Of a stretch of DNA of 64,000 nucleotides, positions 8,801 through 16,349 are shown piece after piece. Origin of the DNA: Parvibaculaceae bacterium PLY_AMNH_Bact1 (GTDB lineage Bacteria; Pseudomonadota; Alphaproteobacteria; Parvibaculales; Parvibaculaceae); the NCBI GenBank assembly GCA_032881465.1, contig CP126168.1, forward strand, positions 558,001-622,000, read 5' to 3'. The first letter of the stretch is position 1. Each line of letters starts with the position of its first letter. The position numbers were made by a program, and so were the translations under genes. The notes under the pieces were generated by a model. That model did no database searches. It was given only the letters and a program-made list of their open reading frames with translations, and was not told where the DNA came from.

Positions 8801-9052
8801 ATGAGTGATTGGGTAAAACTATTTGTCGCTGCTCTCGCATTGATGACGCTGCCATTTGTTGGCCTGTCAGGCGCGGCAATGGCGGACGAATATGATGATC
8901 TCGAAGCGGAGCTAGACGAGATTGAAGCCGAAGAAGATTTCGAAGATGAAATGGACGAAATTGAAGAAGATTTCGAAGATGAAATGGACGAGATCGAGGA
9001 AGACTTCGAAGATGAAATGGACGACATCGAAGATGAGATGGACGACTATTGA
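8801..9052 (+). CDS. Small secreted acidic repeat protein
   Basis: 83 residues from ATG 8801; longer in-frame starts would run through the upstream terminator and are rejected. Residues 1-27 form a signal peptide (VKLFVAALALMTLPFVG, cleavage expected after AMA). The mature 56 residues are almost wholly Asp/Glu with periodic Phe, Met and Ile: three 11-residue units DFEDEMDEIEE at DNA 8936-8968, 8969-9001 and 9002-9034, the third ending DIED. At DNA level the units differ only at a few third positions, so the array grew by tandem duplication. The pattern could form an acidic helix binding cations or basic proteins. I do not recognise the family. It is followed by its own strong terminator. Confidence 0.7.
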   Translation: MSDWVKLFVAALALMTLPFVGLSGAAMADEYDDLEAELDEIEAEEDFEDEMDEIEEDFEDEMDEIEEDFEDEMDDIEDEMDDY

Positions 9053-9088
9053 TCGGACCGCTCTTGTCTAGATCGAATTGATCCAATG

Positions 9089-9119
9089 ACCTCCGGGGAC
9101 ATCTGTCCTCGGAGGTTTT
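9089..9119 (+). terminator. Rho-independent terminator after the acidic protein gene
   Basis: A 12-base stem ACCTCCGGGGAC (9089-9100) pairs with GTCCTCGGAGGT (9105-9116), loop ATCT, one G-U pair, then a run of T. It lies 37 bases downstream of the acidic protein stop codon. Its 3' arm and T run are the first unit of the tandem array that follows. Confidence 0.85.
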
Positions 9120-9240
9120 TCATTTCAGACCCCGGAGGTTTTTCATTTCAGACCCCGGAGGTTTTTCATTTCAGACCCCGGAGGTTTTTCATTTCAGACA
9201 GGTTTTTCATTTCAGACCCCGGAGGTTTTTCATTTCAGTT
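9111..9240 (+). repeat. Six tandem 23-base copies of a terminator 3' half
   Basis: Units begin at 9111, 9134, 9157, 9180, about 9200 and 9221, each GGAGGTTTTTCATTTCAGAC followed by CCC. The fifth copy lacks five bases (CCCGG), and the last is cut short. Each later copy carries CCCCGGAGG, the perfect complement of CCTCCGGGG in the single upstream terminator arm, followed by its own T run. An open frame across part of the array is an artefact of the repeat. Confidence 0.9.
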
Positions 9241-9412
9241 GCAAATGCAAATGCGCACTCGACGAATAGGGTAGCGATAACTATTGATAGAGGGCTGAGT
9301 TGACAGTTGGCATACGAAGAGACCCACTCGGGGGAATGGGTCTTATCGTGTGAGGCGCGCTTCACAGCAGCGCCAAGAACCCTCGCTAGGAAACTGGCGG
9401 GGGTTTTTCTTT
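9241..9412 (+). other. Structured intergenic stretch before the cold-shock gene; possible small RNA or leader
   Basis: No plausible protein is seen. Three stem-forming segments occur: AGACCCACTC/GAATGGGTCT (9320-9329 with 9334-9343), GGCGC/GCGCC around 9353-9375, and CCCTCGC/GCGGGGG (9380-9386 with 9397-9403) followed by TTTTTCTTTT. The last is a credible terminator on the plus strand although no protein gene precedes it closely. The segment could be a short non-coding RNA or an attenuated upstream leader of the cold-shock gene 98 bases later. A TTGACA occurs at 9299-9304, but I see no convincing -10 partner. Confidence 0.35.
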
Positions 9413-9510
9413 TCACTTTTTATTTGCGTGCCGTTGTCAAACGCCTGTCACGGACTCGCTCCATTTTCTGACCAAATGTTTGGAACGGTGAAGCGAAGAG
9501 AGACAACAAT

Positions 9511-9720
9511 ATGCCGACGGGAATTGTGAAATGGTTCAACTCAACAAAAGGCTTCGGATTTATTGAACCGGAAGAGGGCGGTAAGGACGCTTTCGTCCAC
9601 ATCACGGCAGTTCAGCAGGCAGGGCTCACAACGCTCAGAGATGGGCAGAAGGTGAGCTATCAACTCGCAGAGACCGACAAAGGTCGCATAGCTGCTCAGG
9701 AAATAACGTTAGAGGGTTGA
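9511..9720 (+). CDS. Cold-shock domain protein (CspA family)
   Basis: 69 residues, the usual length. The single-stranded nucleic-acid-binding motifs are intact: RNP1 KGFGFIEPEEG (residues about 13-23) and RNP2 DAFVHITAV (about 26-34), with the starting block GIVKWFNSTKGFG. It acts as an RNA chaperone in the cytoplasm. AGAGAG lies in front of the ATG at a normal distance. The 98-base segment after the hairpin at 9380-9412 must contain its promoter or a 5' leader; CspA-type genes are often regulated through leader structure, but I cannot demonstrate this here. Confidence 0.93.
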   Translation: MPTGIVKWFNSTKGFGFIEPEEGGKDAFVHITAVQQAGLTTLRDGQKVSYQLAETDKGRIAAQEITLEG

Positions 9721-9813
9721 CGTAGGGTCACGCCAAGTCTGTCTCAGAACAAATCCCTATTTGAGTGTGTGGTATGTTTTCGGTGTGAATGACAAAGTGA
9801 AGATGGACACCAG

Positions 9814-10419
9814 ATGACGACCACCGACTACTATTTCTCGACGCTCTCCACCTGGAGCTATGTCGGGTCAAGGGCCTTCCGCATCCTCACAAAGCGCTAT
9901 GATGTGCAGGTCCATCACAAGCCAACCAATCTCCTTACCTTATTTGAAGCCAGCGGGGGCCTCCCCGCCGGCCAGCGCCCGCCTCAGCGACAAGCATGGC
10001 GGAAGATAGAGATGGCGCGGTGGAGCAAAAAGCGAGGATTGCCCATGAACCTCGACCCGGCACATTGGCCGGTCAATCCACGGTTGGCAGATGGTGCCGT
10101 TATCGTTGCAATCCGGGAACAAGGCGAAGAGGCTGCGGGAGCATTGGCAGACGCATTGATGCGTGCGATTTGGGAAGAAGAGCGCAACATTGCGGAGCCT
10201 GATGTTGTTGTTGCGATTGCAAACGAAAATGGGCTGGAGGGGCATCGGCTTGTTGACGCAGCGTCGCACTCAGATATTTCCGATGTGATAAAGCAAAACA
10301 CCCAGGACGCGATTGACCGTGGCCTGTTTGGCGCGCCGTCTTATTGTCTGCGTGACGAATTTTTCTGGGGCCAGGACAGGCTCGACATGTTGGAAGATGC
10401 GCTTAAAGAGCAGGCGTGA
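9814..10419 (+). CDS. 2-hydroxychromene-2-carboxylate isomerase-like protein (GST kappa/DsbA fold)
   Basis: 201 residues. It begins DYYFSTLSTWSYVGSRAF, the HCCA isomerase form of the DsbA-like thioredoxin fold in which the CxxC is replaced by a serine-containing loop that binds glutathione. Further matches are HHKPTNLLTLFEASGGLP, RWSKKRGLPMNLDPAHWPVN, AIWEEERNIAEPDVV and the C-terminal RGLFGAPSYCLRDEFFWGQD (cis-Pro loop GAPSY and the WGQDRLDML tail). NahD members isomerise 2-hydroxychromene-2-carboxylate in naphthalene catabolism; related proteins serve other aromatic routes. No ring-cleavage genes are adjacent, so the substrate is open. It stands alone, 80 bases before the next operon. Confidence 0.87.
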   Translation: MTTTDYYFSTLSTWSYVGSRAFRILTKRYDVQVHHKPTNLLTLFEASGGLPAGQRPPQRQAWRKIEMARWSKKRGLPMNLDPAHWPVNPRLADGAVIVAIREQGEEAAGALADALMRAIWEEERNIAEPDVVVAIANENGLEGHRLVDAASHSDISDVIKQNTQDAIDRGLFGAPSYCLRDEFFWGQDRLDMLEDALKEQA

Positions 10420-10499
10420 GACCTCTGTGCTACGCGGCTCGCCTTACGCATCAACGCTCGCTACACTTCTCTTAAACAACATATCCTGGGGAGGAACAG

Positions 10500-11300
10500 A
10501 TGACGTACGAACAGATCATCTATGAGACCAAGGGCACCATTGCGCTCATCACCCTGAACCGTCCCGACAGGCTGAATGCCTGGACGCCACAGATGATGGA
10601 AGAACTGGCTCACGCGATTGAGACAGCGAACGAAGACAAAAGCATCGGCTCCATTGTGATGACTGGCGCAGGTCGTGGTTTCTGTGCAGGCGCTGATATT
10701 GAGAGCACATTTAAAACGCGCATCGACGGAGAAGACCCGGGCAACGACACGGCCGGTGGGTCTGGTGGTGTGCCCGCAACCGTAGACTGGATAAAACTTG
10801 TTCGTGAATCCAAACCGCTCATTGCCGCAGTGAACGGCCCCGCTGTCGGGATCGGCGTCACCATGATCCTGCCCTTCGATGTGATCGTGACATCGGACGC
10901 TGCGAAGTTCGGTCTGGTGTTTGTGAAGATGGGCATTGTGCCGGAACTTGCTTCAAGTCACTTCCTCATCTCGCGCATGGGCTGGGGCAAGGCAAGTGAG
11001 ATGATGCTCTCCGCCCGTCTCTATTCAGGGCAAGAGGCAGCGGACTTAGGCCTTGCAGAGCATTGCGTGTCGTCCAACGAATTGTTGGACAAAGCGATTG
11101 CCATTGGCGAGCAGATCGCAACCAATCCGGACACGCAATTACGTATGACCAAAAAGCTGCTGACCGAAAACGCAGTGACAACGGATCTCGATGCGGCGCA
11201 GAAGCTTGAGACCAAGTTCCTGCACGAGTGCTGGGAAACGCCGGAACATGAGGAAGCGGTAAATGCCTTCCTTGAAAAACGGCCCGCCAACTTTCGATAA
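10500..11300 (+). CDS. Crotonase-family enoyl-CoA isomerase/hydratase, ECI2-like
   Basis: 266 residues; GGGGAGGAACAG is a strong ribosome binding site before ATG 10500. Crotonase fold: ITLNRPDRLNAW, GRGFCAGADIE and GPAVGIGVTMILPFD (oxyanion-hole segments). The two glutamates of true enoyl-CoA hydratases are absent, the first being replaced in GIGVT, but MGIVPELASSHF places Glu149 as in the LGQSPEGCSS block of peroxisomal delta3,delta2-enoyl-CoA isomerase. I therefore favour a double-bond isomerase that readies unsaturated acyl-CoAs for beta-oxidation. It is the first gene of a four-gene run with another crotonase and two alpha/beta hydrolases, all codirectional and closely spaced. Confidence 0.85.
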   Translation: MTYEQIIYETKGTIALITLNRPDRLNAWTPQMMEELAHAIETANEDKSIGSIVMTGAGRGFCAGADIESTFKTRIDGEDPGNDTAGGSGGVPATVDWIKLVRESKPLIAAVNGPAVGIGVTMILPFDVIVTSDAAKFGLVFVKMGIVPELASSHFLISRMGWGKASEMMLSARLYSGQEAADLGLAEHCVSSNELLDKAIAIGEQIATNPDTQLRMTKKLLTENAVTTDLDAAQKLETKFLHECWETPEHEEAVNAFLEKRPANFR

Positions 11301-11338
11301 GTCGCCGACAAGAAACCCTTAACCGGAAGGCCAGGCTC

Positions 11339-12217
11339 ATGGCAGATGTCGAGATAGAGGTTGAGCAGGGTCGCATGCGTCTGACGCTGAACCGCCCTGA
11401 AAAACGAAATGCTCTTTCTTATGAGGTGCAACGGCTTTTGAGCGAAGCGCTTTGGGATGCGGACAATGACCGGGATGTCCACTCGGTTATTCTAAGAGGT
11501 GCCGGACAGGATTTTTGTGCCGGCTATGATCTGGCAGGTGCCGCCCCCCGCGATCCGGACCGGAACCTGCGCGGCGCGTCCAGCATTGATGATGATATCT
11601 GGCAGCTCGAGCGCCAGCAGCGGTTTCGCATGGCGATCTTCGATATGCATAAGCCCGTCATCGCGCAACTCCATGGGCGCTGCCTTGCAGGGGGCACTGA
11701 TATCGCCTTCTTGAGCGATATGGTGATTGCCGCGGATGACGCGGTGATTGCCTTTCCACCTGCCCGCGACCTGGGCTCACTGCCCAATCAGATGTGGGTC
11801 TATCATTGCGGTCCGCAATGGGCGAAGCGTCTCCTGCTCACAGGCGACAGCATTTCGGGCAAAGAAGCCCAGGAGATAGGGCTCGTCATGAAGTCAGTAC
11901 CGGCTGACATGCTGGAAGCTGAAGTGGAAGGCCTTGCTGACCGACTGGCGATGATTGATCCGGATCTGCTGACCACTCAAAAACGAGCGGTCAATTTGGG
12001 TCTGGAGCTGATGGGAGCGAGAACCCTTCAGCGCCTGGCATGCGAGAACGACGCTCGCGGCCATTGCGCCAAAGCTGCCGACACATTCAGACAGAATGCC
12101 GCTGAGAAAGGCCTGAAAGTAGCCTTCAAGGAGCGGGATGGAAAATTTGGCGATGGGCGTGTCCGCGTGAACGGTCCCGAAATACGCGATGCAGCTGGTA
12201 ATCTGGTGGAGGACTAA
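11339..12217 (+). CDS. Enoyl-CoA hydratase/isomerase family protein
   Basis: 292 residues. Crotonase motifs LTLNRPEKRNALSYEV, GAGQDFCAGYDLAGA and LHGRCLAGGTDIAFLSDMV are present. In the active-site segments Asp121 (GGTD) stands where hydratases have Glu, and the second glutamate position in PPARDLGSLPNQMW is not acidic, so ordinary hydration is doubtful; a lyase, hydrolase or isomerase role is possible. The C-terminal 60 residues (FRQNAAEKGLKVAFKERDG) match long crotonases often annotated only as enoyl-CoA hydratase. The next gene starts directly after its stop (TAAATG), implying coupling with the alpha/beta hydrolase. Confidence 0.85.
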   Translation: MADVEIEVEQGRMRLTLNRPEKRNALSYEVQRLLSEALWDADNDRDVHSVILRGAGQDFCAGYDLAGAAPRDPDRNLRGASSIDDDIWQLERQQRFRMAIFDMHKPVIAQLHGRCLAGGTDIAFLSDMVIAADDAVIAFPPARDLGSLPNQMWVYHCGPQWAKRLLLTGDSISGKEAQEIGLVMKSVPADMLEAEVEGLADRLAMIDPDLLTTQKRAVNLGLELMGARTLQRLACENDARGHCAKAADTFRQNAAEKGLKVAFKERDGKFGDGRVRVNGPEIRDAAGNLVED

Positions 12218-13399
12218 ATGACAAACGCCACACAACACGAGGTTGACCGCCTTCCCATCTTTCTGCATTGGCAGGAAAAGTCAGCTTTTAAAGAAACCTA
12301 TGCCGGGGCCCTCGATACGATCGTGGTGGAGGGTCAGTACCTGAAGCCAAAGGGCGTGGACTCAGACACAGTTCTCATCTTTATGCATCCCACCGGCACC
12401 ATGAACTTGCTGCCCATGCCCAATGCCCTGGCCGCTGCCGGGATCCACTGTCTGTGTTGTGGAAGCCGCTATCCCCACAATGATACGGCGCTCATCATGG
12501 AAAAGGTCATTCTCGATCTTGGGCAATACATCAAATATGCCAAAGAAAAGCTGGGCTTTAAAAACGTAATCCTGGCCGGATGGTCCGGCGGTGGATCGCT
12601 TTCCATGTTCTACCAGTCCCAGGCGGAAAAACCGACCATCACAGCGACGCCAGCGGGCGACCCTGTCGATGTTGTGGGGGCAGAGCTGATCCCTGCGGAC
12701 GCCGTGCTTCAACTTGCCGCCCATGTAAGCCGGGCGATCATTCTCACCGAGTGGTTGGATGCCTCGATCATTGACGAAACCGATCTGAGTAAACGGGATG
12801 TTGAGCTCAATCTTTATGATCCGGATAATCCGAACCAGCCACCCTATTCTGACGCCTATGTGGAACGCTATCGGGCCGCTCAGGTGGCGCGGTCAAAACG
12901 GATTGATACCTTCGTCTGGAACAAATTGGATGACCTGAAAAAGGCAGGTCTCCCCAATGAGGAGTTCGGCTTCGTGGTTCATGGCACCATGGCCGATCCG
13001 CGATGGTTGGATTTGAATATCGACCCGAATGATCGCAAAGGTCCGAACTGGTGTTTTATGGGTGACCCGAAAACCGTGAACATGATGCCAGCAGGCCTGG
13101 CGCGCTTTTGTTCCTTACGCGCATGGCTCTCCCAATGGTCTATAGAACATTCCCGTGCTAAGGGGCCGGAATGTGCCGGTGATGTGACGGTGCCCATTCT
13201 GGTCATTGAAAACAGTGCGGATGATGGCTGCACACCAAGCCACGCAAAACGTCTGTTAGCCGGTGTACAGCATGACGACAAAGAGTTTCATGTGATCGAC
13301 GGCGCAACTCACTATTATATAGGTCAGCCGGACAAGATGGTGGCCGCGGTTGGCGTCGTCACAGACTGGCTGAGAAGAAAGTCTCTGTTAGAAGCTTGA
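12218..13399 (+). CDS. Alpha/beta hydrolase, probable ester or thioester hydrolase
   Basis: 393 residues. The nucleophile elbow is ILAGWSGGGSLSMF (GWSGG), with a probable acid in VIENSADDGCTP and the histidine in DGATHYYIGQ near the C-terminus, giving a complete triad order Ser-Asp-His. The N-terminal oxyanion block is IFMHPTGTMNLLPMP. A large lid-like insertion (about 170-260, DLSKRDVELNLYDPDN) is charged and lacks membrane segments; no signal peptide is seen, so it is cytoplasmic. It starts directly at the stop of the crotonase gene and precedes another hydrolase by 12 bases. The natural substrate is unknown; the operon suggests an acyl-CoA or ester intermediate. Confidence 0.83.
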   Translation: MTNATQHEVDRLPIFLHWQEKSAFKETYAGALDTIVVEGQYLKPKGVDSDTVLIFMHPTGTMNLLPMPNALAAAGIHCLCCGSRYPHNDTALIMEKVILDLGQYIKYAKEKLGFKNVILAGWSGGGSLSMFYQSQAEKPTITATPAGDPVDVVGAELIPADAVLQLAAHVSRAIILTEWLDASIIDETDLSKRDVELNLYDPDNPNQPPYSDAYVERYRAAQVARSKRIDTFVWNKLDDLKKAGLPNEEFGFVVHGTMADPRWLDLNIDPNDRKGPNWCFMGDPKTVNMMPAGLARFCSLRAWLSQWSIEHSRAKGPECAGDVTVPILVIENSADDGCTPSHAKRLLAGVQHDDKEFHVIDGATHYYIGQPDKMVAAVGVVTDWLRRKSLLEA

Positions 13400-13411
13400 A
13401 AGTACCCCCAC

Positions 13412-14341
13412 GTGAATATGTCGAGTCCCTTATCTGTAGAGCCGGTCCGCACGAGTTTTGAGCGGTCCGAAGGTGCCCAATCCTATCTTGAGTGGAAGGC
13501 AGGTGAAGGCCTGCCGCCGCTCCATTTTGCCCATGCCAATGGCTTCAATGGGTTGACGTATCGGCAGCTCTTGGCGCCTCTTGCGGATCGCTTTCATATC
13601 CGCGCTTGGGATGCGCGCGGTCATGGCCAAACAACGCTCGCCGCTAACCCACGAACGCAACGCAGCTGGTATCGCTACAGCGATGATCTGGTCGCGCTCC
13701 TCGAACGCTTTGCCGAAGAGGCAGGTGGTCCAGTGTTGCTCGCAGGCCATTCCATGGGCGGAACCACGAGCATTCTTGCAGCCGCCCGGCGGCCGGATCT
13801 AGTTCGTGGTCTCGTTCTGCTTGATCCCGTCATGATCCGGCGCAATCAGGGACGCTTACTTCAGTGGATGCGAAAGCTGGGCATTGGGTTAGGCCCTCAC
13901 GATCTGGCAACGGGTGCGGAACGCCGCCGCTCCGTGTTTCCCGATCGCGCAACCATGGTTGAAAAATATACCGGCCGCGGGGCCTTCACCTCGTGGCCCG
14001 TCGATATGATCGCCGACTATGTCGAAGGTGGCACGCGCGACTTGCAAAGTGGTGAGGTGGAACTCACCTGTGCGCCGGCGTGGGAAGCCGCGAATTTTCG
14101 TGGGCATGAGCACGATACATTTGTGGCACTGCACAAAGTAAAATGTCCCATCAGCCTGGTTTACGCAGGGGCGGGGTCGACCTGCCGGGGCGACGCCCCG
14201 CAGATTATTGGGCGACAGGACAAGCAGGCCATCATCTTGCGCCTTGGGACAGCGTCACATTTCCTGCCCATGGAGTTTCCAGACATTGCGCGCCGCGAAA
14301 TAGAGGCCCTCGAAGACAGGGTGAACGCCCAGAAAAGCTGA
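13412..14341 (+). CDS. Alpha/beta hydrolase
   Basis: 309 residues if GTG 13412 is used; ATG 13418 gives a protein two residues shorter. Typical features: LHFAHANGFNGLTYRQLLAPL (oxyanion strand), IRAWDARGHGQT, and the nucleophile elbow LLAGHSMGGTTS (GHSMG), then LVLLDPVMI, with the histidine probably at ATASHFLPME near the end. Soluble and without signal peptide. It is the last gene of the 10500-14341 operon. A perfect 8-base inverted repeat (GAAAACCC/GGGTTTTC, 14344-14368) follows the stop but lacks a T tract. Substrate not predictable. Confidence 0.85.
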   Translation: MNMSSPLSVEPVRTSFERSEGAQSYLEWKAGEGLPPLHFAHANGFNGLTYRQLLAPLADRFHIRAWDARGHGQTTLAANPRTQRSWYRYSDDLVALLERFAEEAGGPVLLAGHSMGGTTSILAAARRPDLVRGLVLLDPVMIRRNQGRLLQWMRKLGIGLGPHDLATGAERRRSVFPDRATMVEKYTGRGAFTSWPVDMIADYVEGGTRDLQSGEVELTCAPAWEAANFRGHEHDTFVALHKVKCPISLVYAGAGSTCRGDAPQIIGRQDKQAIILRLGTASHFLPMEFPDIARREIEALEDRVNAQKS

Positions 14342-14435
14342 CAGAAAACCCAAAAGGTTAGGGTTTTCGGTCGCATTCCTGCCTCAATCCCTCGTCATTC
14401 TGGTGATGGGTACGGATTTGATCTGAGGGTTTTTC

Positions 14436-14864
14436 ATGAACCGGACTGGGCTGGCTCTTGCGTTAAGCACGTGTCTCTTTCTGAGTGGAACAGCATTGGC
14501 CAATGAGGCACGCTATTCCATGACGGAAACAGGCGATGGTTTTCTGCGGCTTGATACGCAAACAGGTGAAGTGTCTCACTGCCGGGAAAAAGCAGGGGGC
14601 TTCAGTTGCGAGTTAGCTGCTGATGAACGTGCAGCGTATGACGCCGAGATTGCCGCTCTGACAGAACGCCTTGAGAAACTGGAAGCAAAAACACCTGCAG
14701 AGCGTGCAGGGGTACCAACGGAAGAAGAGCTCGACGAAGCATTTGGGTTCTTCGAAAAGATGACCAAGCGTTTTGCGAGGGCAGCGCGTATCTTTGGTGA
14801 AGAGATGCAGAGCATGGATGAAGAGCTGCAGCAAAACCCACTGAGAAATGAATCAAACCCGTGA
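14436..14864 (+). CDS. Hypothetical periplasmic coiled-coil protein
   Basis: 142 residues. Signal peptide MNRTGLALALSTCLFLSGTA with cleavage after ALA. The mature N-terminus (YSMTETGDGFLRLDTQTGEV and SHCREKAGGFSCELAADERA) holds two cysteines that could pair in the periplasm; it resembles a short conserved domain seen in small alphaproteobacterial exported proteins of unknown role. Residues about 68-100 form a heptad-like helix (IAALTERLEKLEAKT), followed by an amphipathic helix and an acidic tail. The small gene 14919-15164 lies 54 bases downstream on the same strand. I do not know the function. Confidence 0.75.
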   Translation: MNRTGLALALSTCLFLSGTALANEARYSMTETGDGFLRLDTQTGEVSHCREKAGGFSCELAADERAAYDAEIAALTERLEKLEAKTPAERAGVPTEEELDEAFGFFEKMTKRFARAARIFGEEMQSMDEELQQNPLRNESNP

Positions 14865-14918
14865 ACCCGAATTGAAGACAAGACTGAGCTGGAACAAGAT
14901 AATCAGGAGCGTGACATC

Positions 14919-15164
14919 ATGATTGTGAAGTTCGACGAACCAGATCCGAAACGCGCAGAAAAAGAAGCGGAGATCAAGAAACTTGATGATCGTAGCCTGC
15001 GCAAACTCTACAATGAAACCCGGGCCGCAGCGAGAGCAGCCCGCCGGGCGCTGAACATGGAAGAACTCTACCGCTTGGTGCGAGGGACAAAGACCATTCA
15101 GCGTATCGCAGGTGAGCGTGGCATGATCATTCGCTCCGTTCTGCCGCGCACCGTTCGCTCCTGA
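14919..15164 (+). CDS. Small basic helical hypothetical protein
   Basis: 81 residues; CAGGAGC precedes the ATG. Almost entirely helical by composition with alternating charged blocks (KRAEKEAEIKKLDDRSLRKL, TRAAARAARRALNMEELY) and a basic tail. No signal peptide, membrane segment or known motif seen. It may be cotranscribed with the periplasmic protein before it. No function assigned. Confidence 0.6.
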   Translation: MIVKFDEPDPKRAEKEAEIKKLDDRSLRKLYNETRAAARAARRALNMEELYRLVRGTKTIQRIAGERGMIIRSVLPRTVRS

Positions 15165-15193
15165 GCGGGCTCAAAGCAGACCGTTTAGCGGAT

Positions 15194-16336
15194 TTAAGAC
15201 GCGTACTCTTTCTGGAGAGCAGCTCCGATGCGCTCGTTCATCATTTCGATGGACCCGTCTGTATATCCCGCAATTTTTGCTGAGATGAGATGACGGCCAA
15301 GCCCATGCTCCTCCCGTAGCCCATTCGCACCCATCGCTTGAATGCAAGCCTCAATGAGCGTCACGGCGCGTTCAGTTGCAAATTTTTTGGCCTGCGCCGC
15401 CCGCGTGACGGCGTCCCGCTCTTCATGAATCAAAGTTCCCGCCCAGTGGGTCAGCGCGCGCATCGCTTCCAACTCAGTTGCCACGTCAGCAAGCGACCAT
15501 TTCAACCCTTGGTGTTGAAGCAATGGTTTGTCAAAAGCGGTCCGCACCGCACCATAACTCACAGCTTTTTCGAGAGCATCGGCAACAAGCCCCGCGCACA
15601 TGGCTGCCACATAGACGCGCGCACCATTGACGCCAGACATGGCGGATTTAAAGCCCTCGCCCGGTCCGGCAAGAACATCTTCATCGGCAACGAAGTAGCG
15701 ATCAAGTTTGAAACCGCCAGCGCCAATCCCATGCCCACCGCTGAGCGCATAAGGCTCAACGCGAGAAAAGCCGGGCTTTGTTGCATCGACAAGAAACGAG
15801 CCGACACCTCGCCAGCCACCTTCTGGGTCACCTGACGGTTTGCATTGAGCGTAGGTTACAAACAGGTTGGCAATTCCTGCATTGGTGATCCAGCCTTTTT
15901 CACCCGTGAGCTCCCAACCACCATCCACTTTGGTGGCCCGAGTTGTAATGCCGGCAAAGTCACTTCCGGCCCCAGGCTCGGACAGGGCCGTGGCCGCAAA
16001 CAGATCACCGGACAAGATGCGGGGAACATATTCGGACAAATGCCGTGGGTTTGAGGTGGCGGAAAGCCGTGCCGCCACATTCTGCGTATTGATGAGCGCA
16101 AAGATGAAGGGCATGTCTGCCCGTGACATGTCTTCGCAAAGGGCGAGCTTCGTCAGGAAAGAGAGACCAAAGCCACCGGCCTCAACAGGGGTCTCCAGTC
16201 GCATGAGGCCTGCATCGGCTGCCTGTTTCAGGGCAGCCACTGGTTGTCGTTTCTCTGCTTCCCACCGAGCGGCATTGGGTTCGACAATCTCGCGCCGAAA
16301 GTGGGCAGCTGTTTTGAGATATTCTTCGGCGTTCAT
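15194..16336 (-). CDS. Acyl-CoA dehydrogenase family protein with Asp in the usual catalytic position
   Basis: 380 residues from ATG 16336 (the longer frame to 16384 runs into the upstream thioesterase gene). FAD-dependent dehydrogenase motifs: ATALSEPGAGSDFAGITT, LTGEKGWITNAG, RTAFDKPLLQHQGLKWSLAD and the C-terminal GYTDGSIEMMNERIG. In that last block Asp stands at the position of the medium-chain catalytic Glu, and helix G (NGARVYVA) lacks the alternative Glu, so the base is Asp or lies elsewhere. It is the last gene of a four-gene operon after three double-hotdog thioesterases, separated by only 13 bases; the operon presumably acts on one set of acyl-CoAs. Confidence 0.86.
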   Translation of the reverse strand: MNAEEYLKTAAHFRREIVEPNAARWEAEKRQPVAALKQAADAGLMRLETPVEAGGFGLSFLTKLALCEDMSRADMPFIFALINTQNVAARLSATSNPRHLSEYVPRILSGDLFAATALSEPGAGSDFAGITTRATKVDGGWELTGEKGWITNAGIANLFVTYAQCKPSGDPEGGWRGVGSFLVDATKPGFSRVEPYALSGGHGIGAGGFKLDRYFVADEDVLAGPGEGFKSAMSGVNGARVYVAAMCAGLVADALEKAVSYGAVRTAFDKPLLQHQGLKWSLADVATELEAMRALTHWAGTLIHEERDAVTRAAQAKKFATERAVTLIEACIQAMGANGLREEHGLGRHLISAKIAGYTDGSIEMMNERIGAALQKEYAS

Positions 16337-16349
16337 GAGTGTTCTCCAG

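Noticed and set aside
7516-9027. 503-residue minus-strand frame opposite the acyl-CoA dehydrogenase and acidic gene
   Set aside because: It runs antisense to two well-supported genes, its serine repeats are the complement of the acidic repeats, and it shows no domain.
9111-9240. CRISPR-like array
   Set aside because: The copies are contiguous 23-base units without unique spacers and derive from the terminator.
9086-9274. 62-residue open frame with phenylalanine-rich repeats (FISDPGG units)
   Set aside because: It is a translation of the 23-base terminator repeats. It has no ribosome binding site and depends on the repeat phase.
14344-14368. Terminator after the second alpha/beta hydrolase
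   Set aside because: The 8-base arms are perfect, but no T run follows, so it is kept only as a possible stem.
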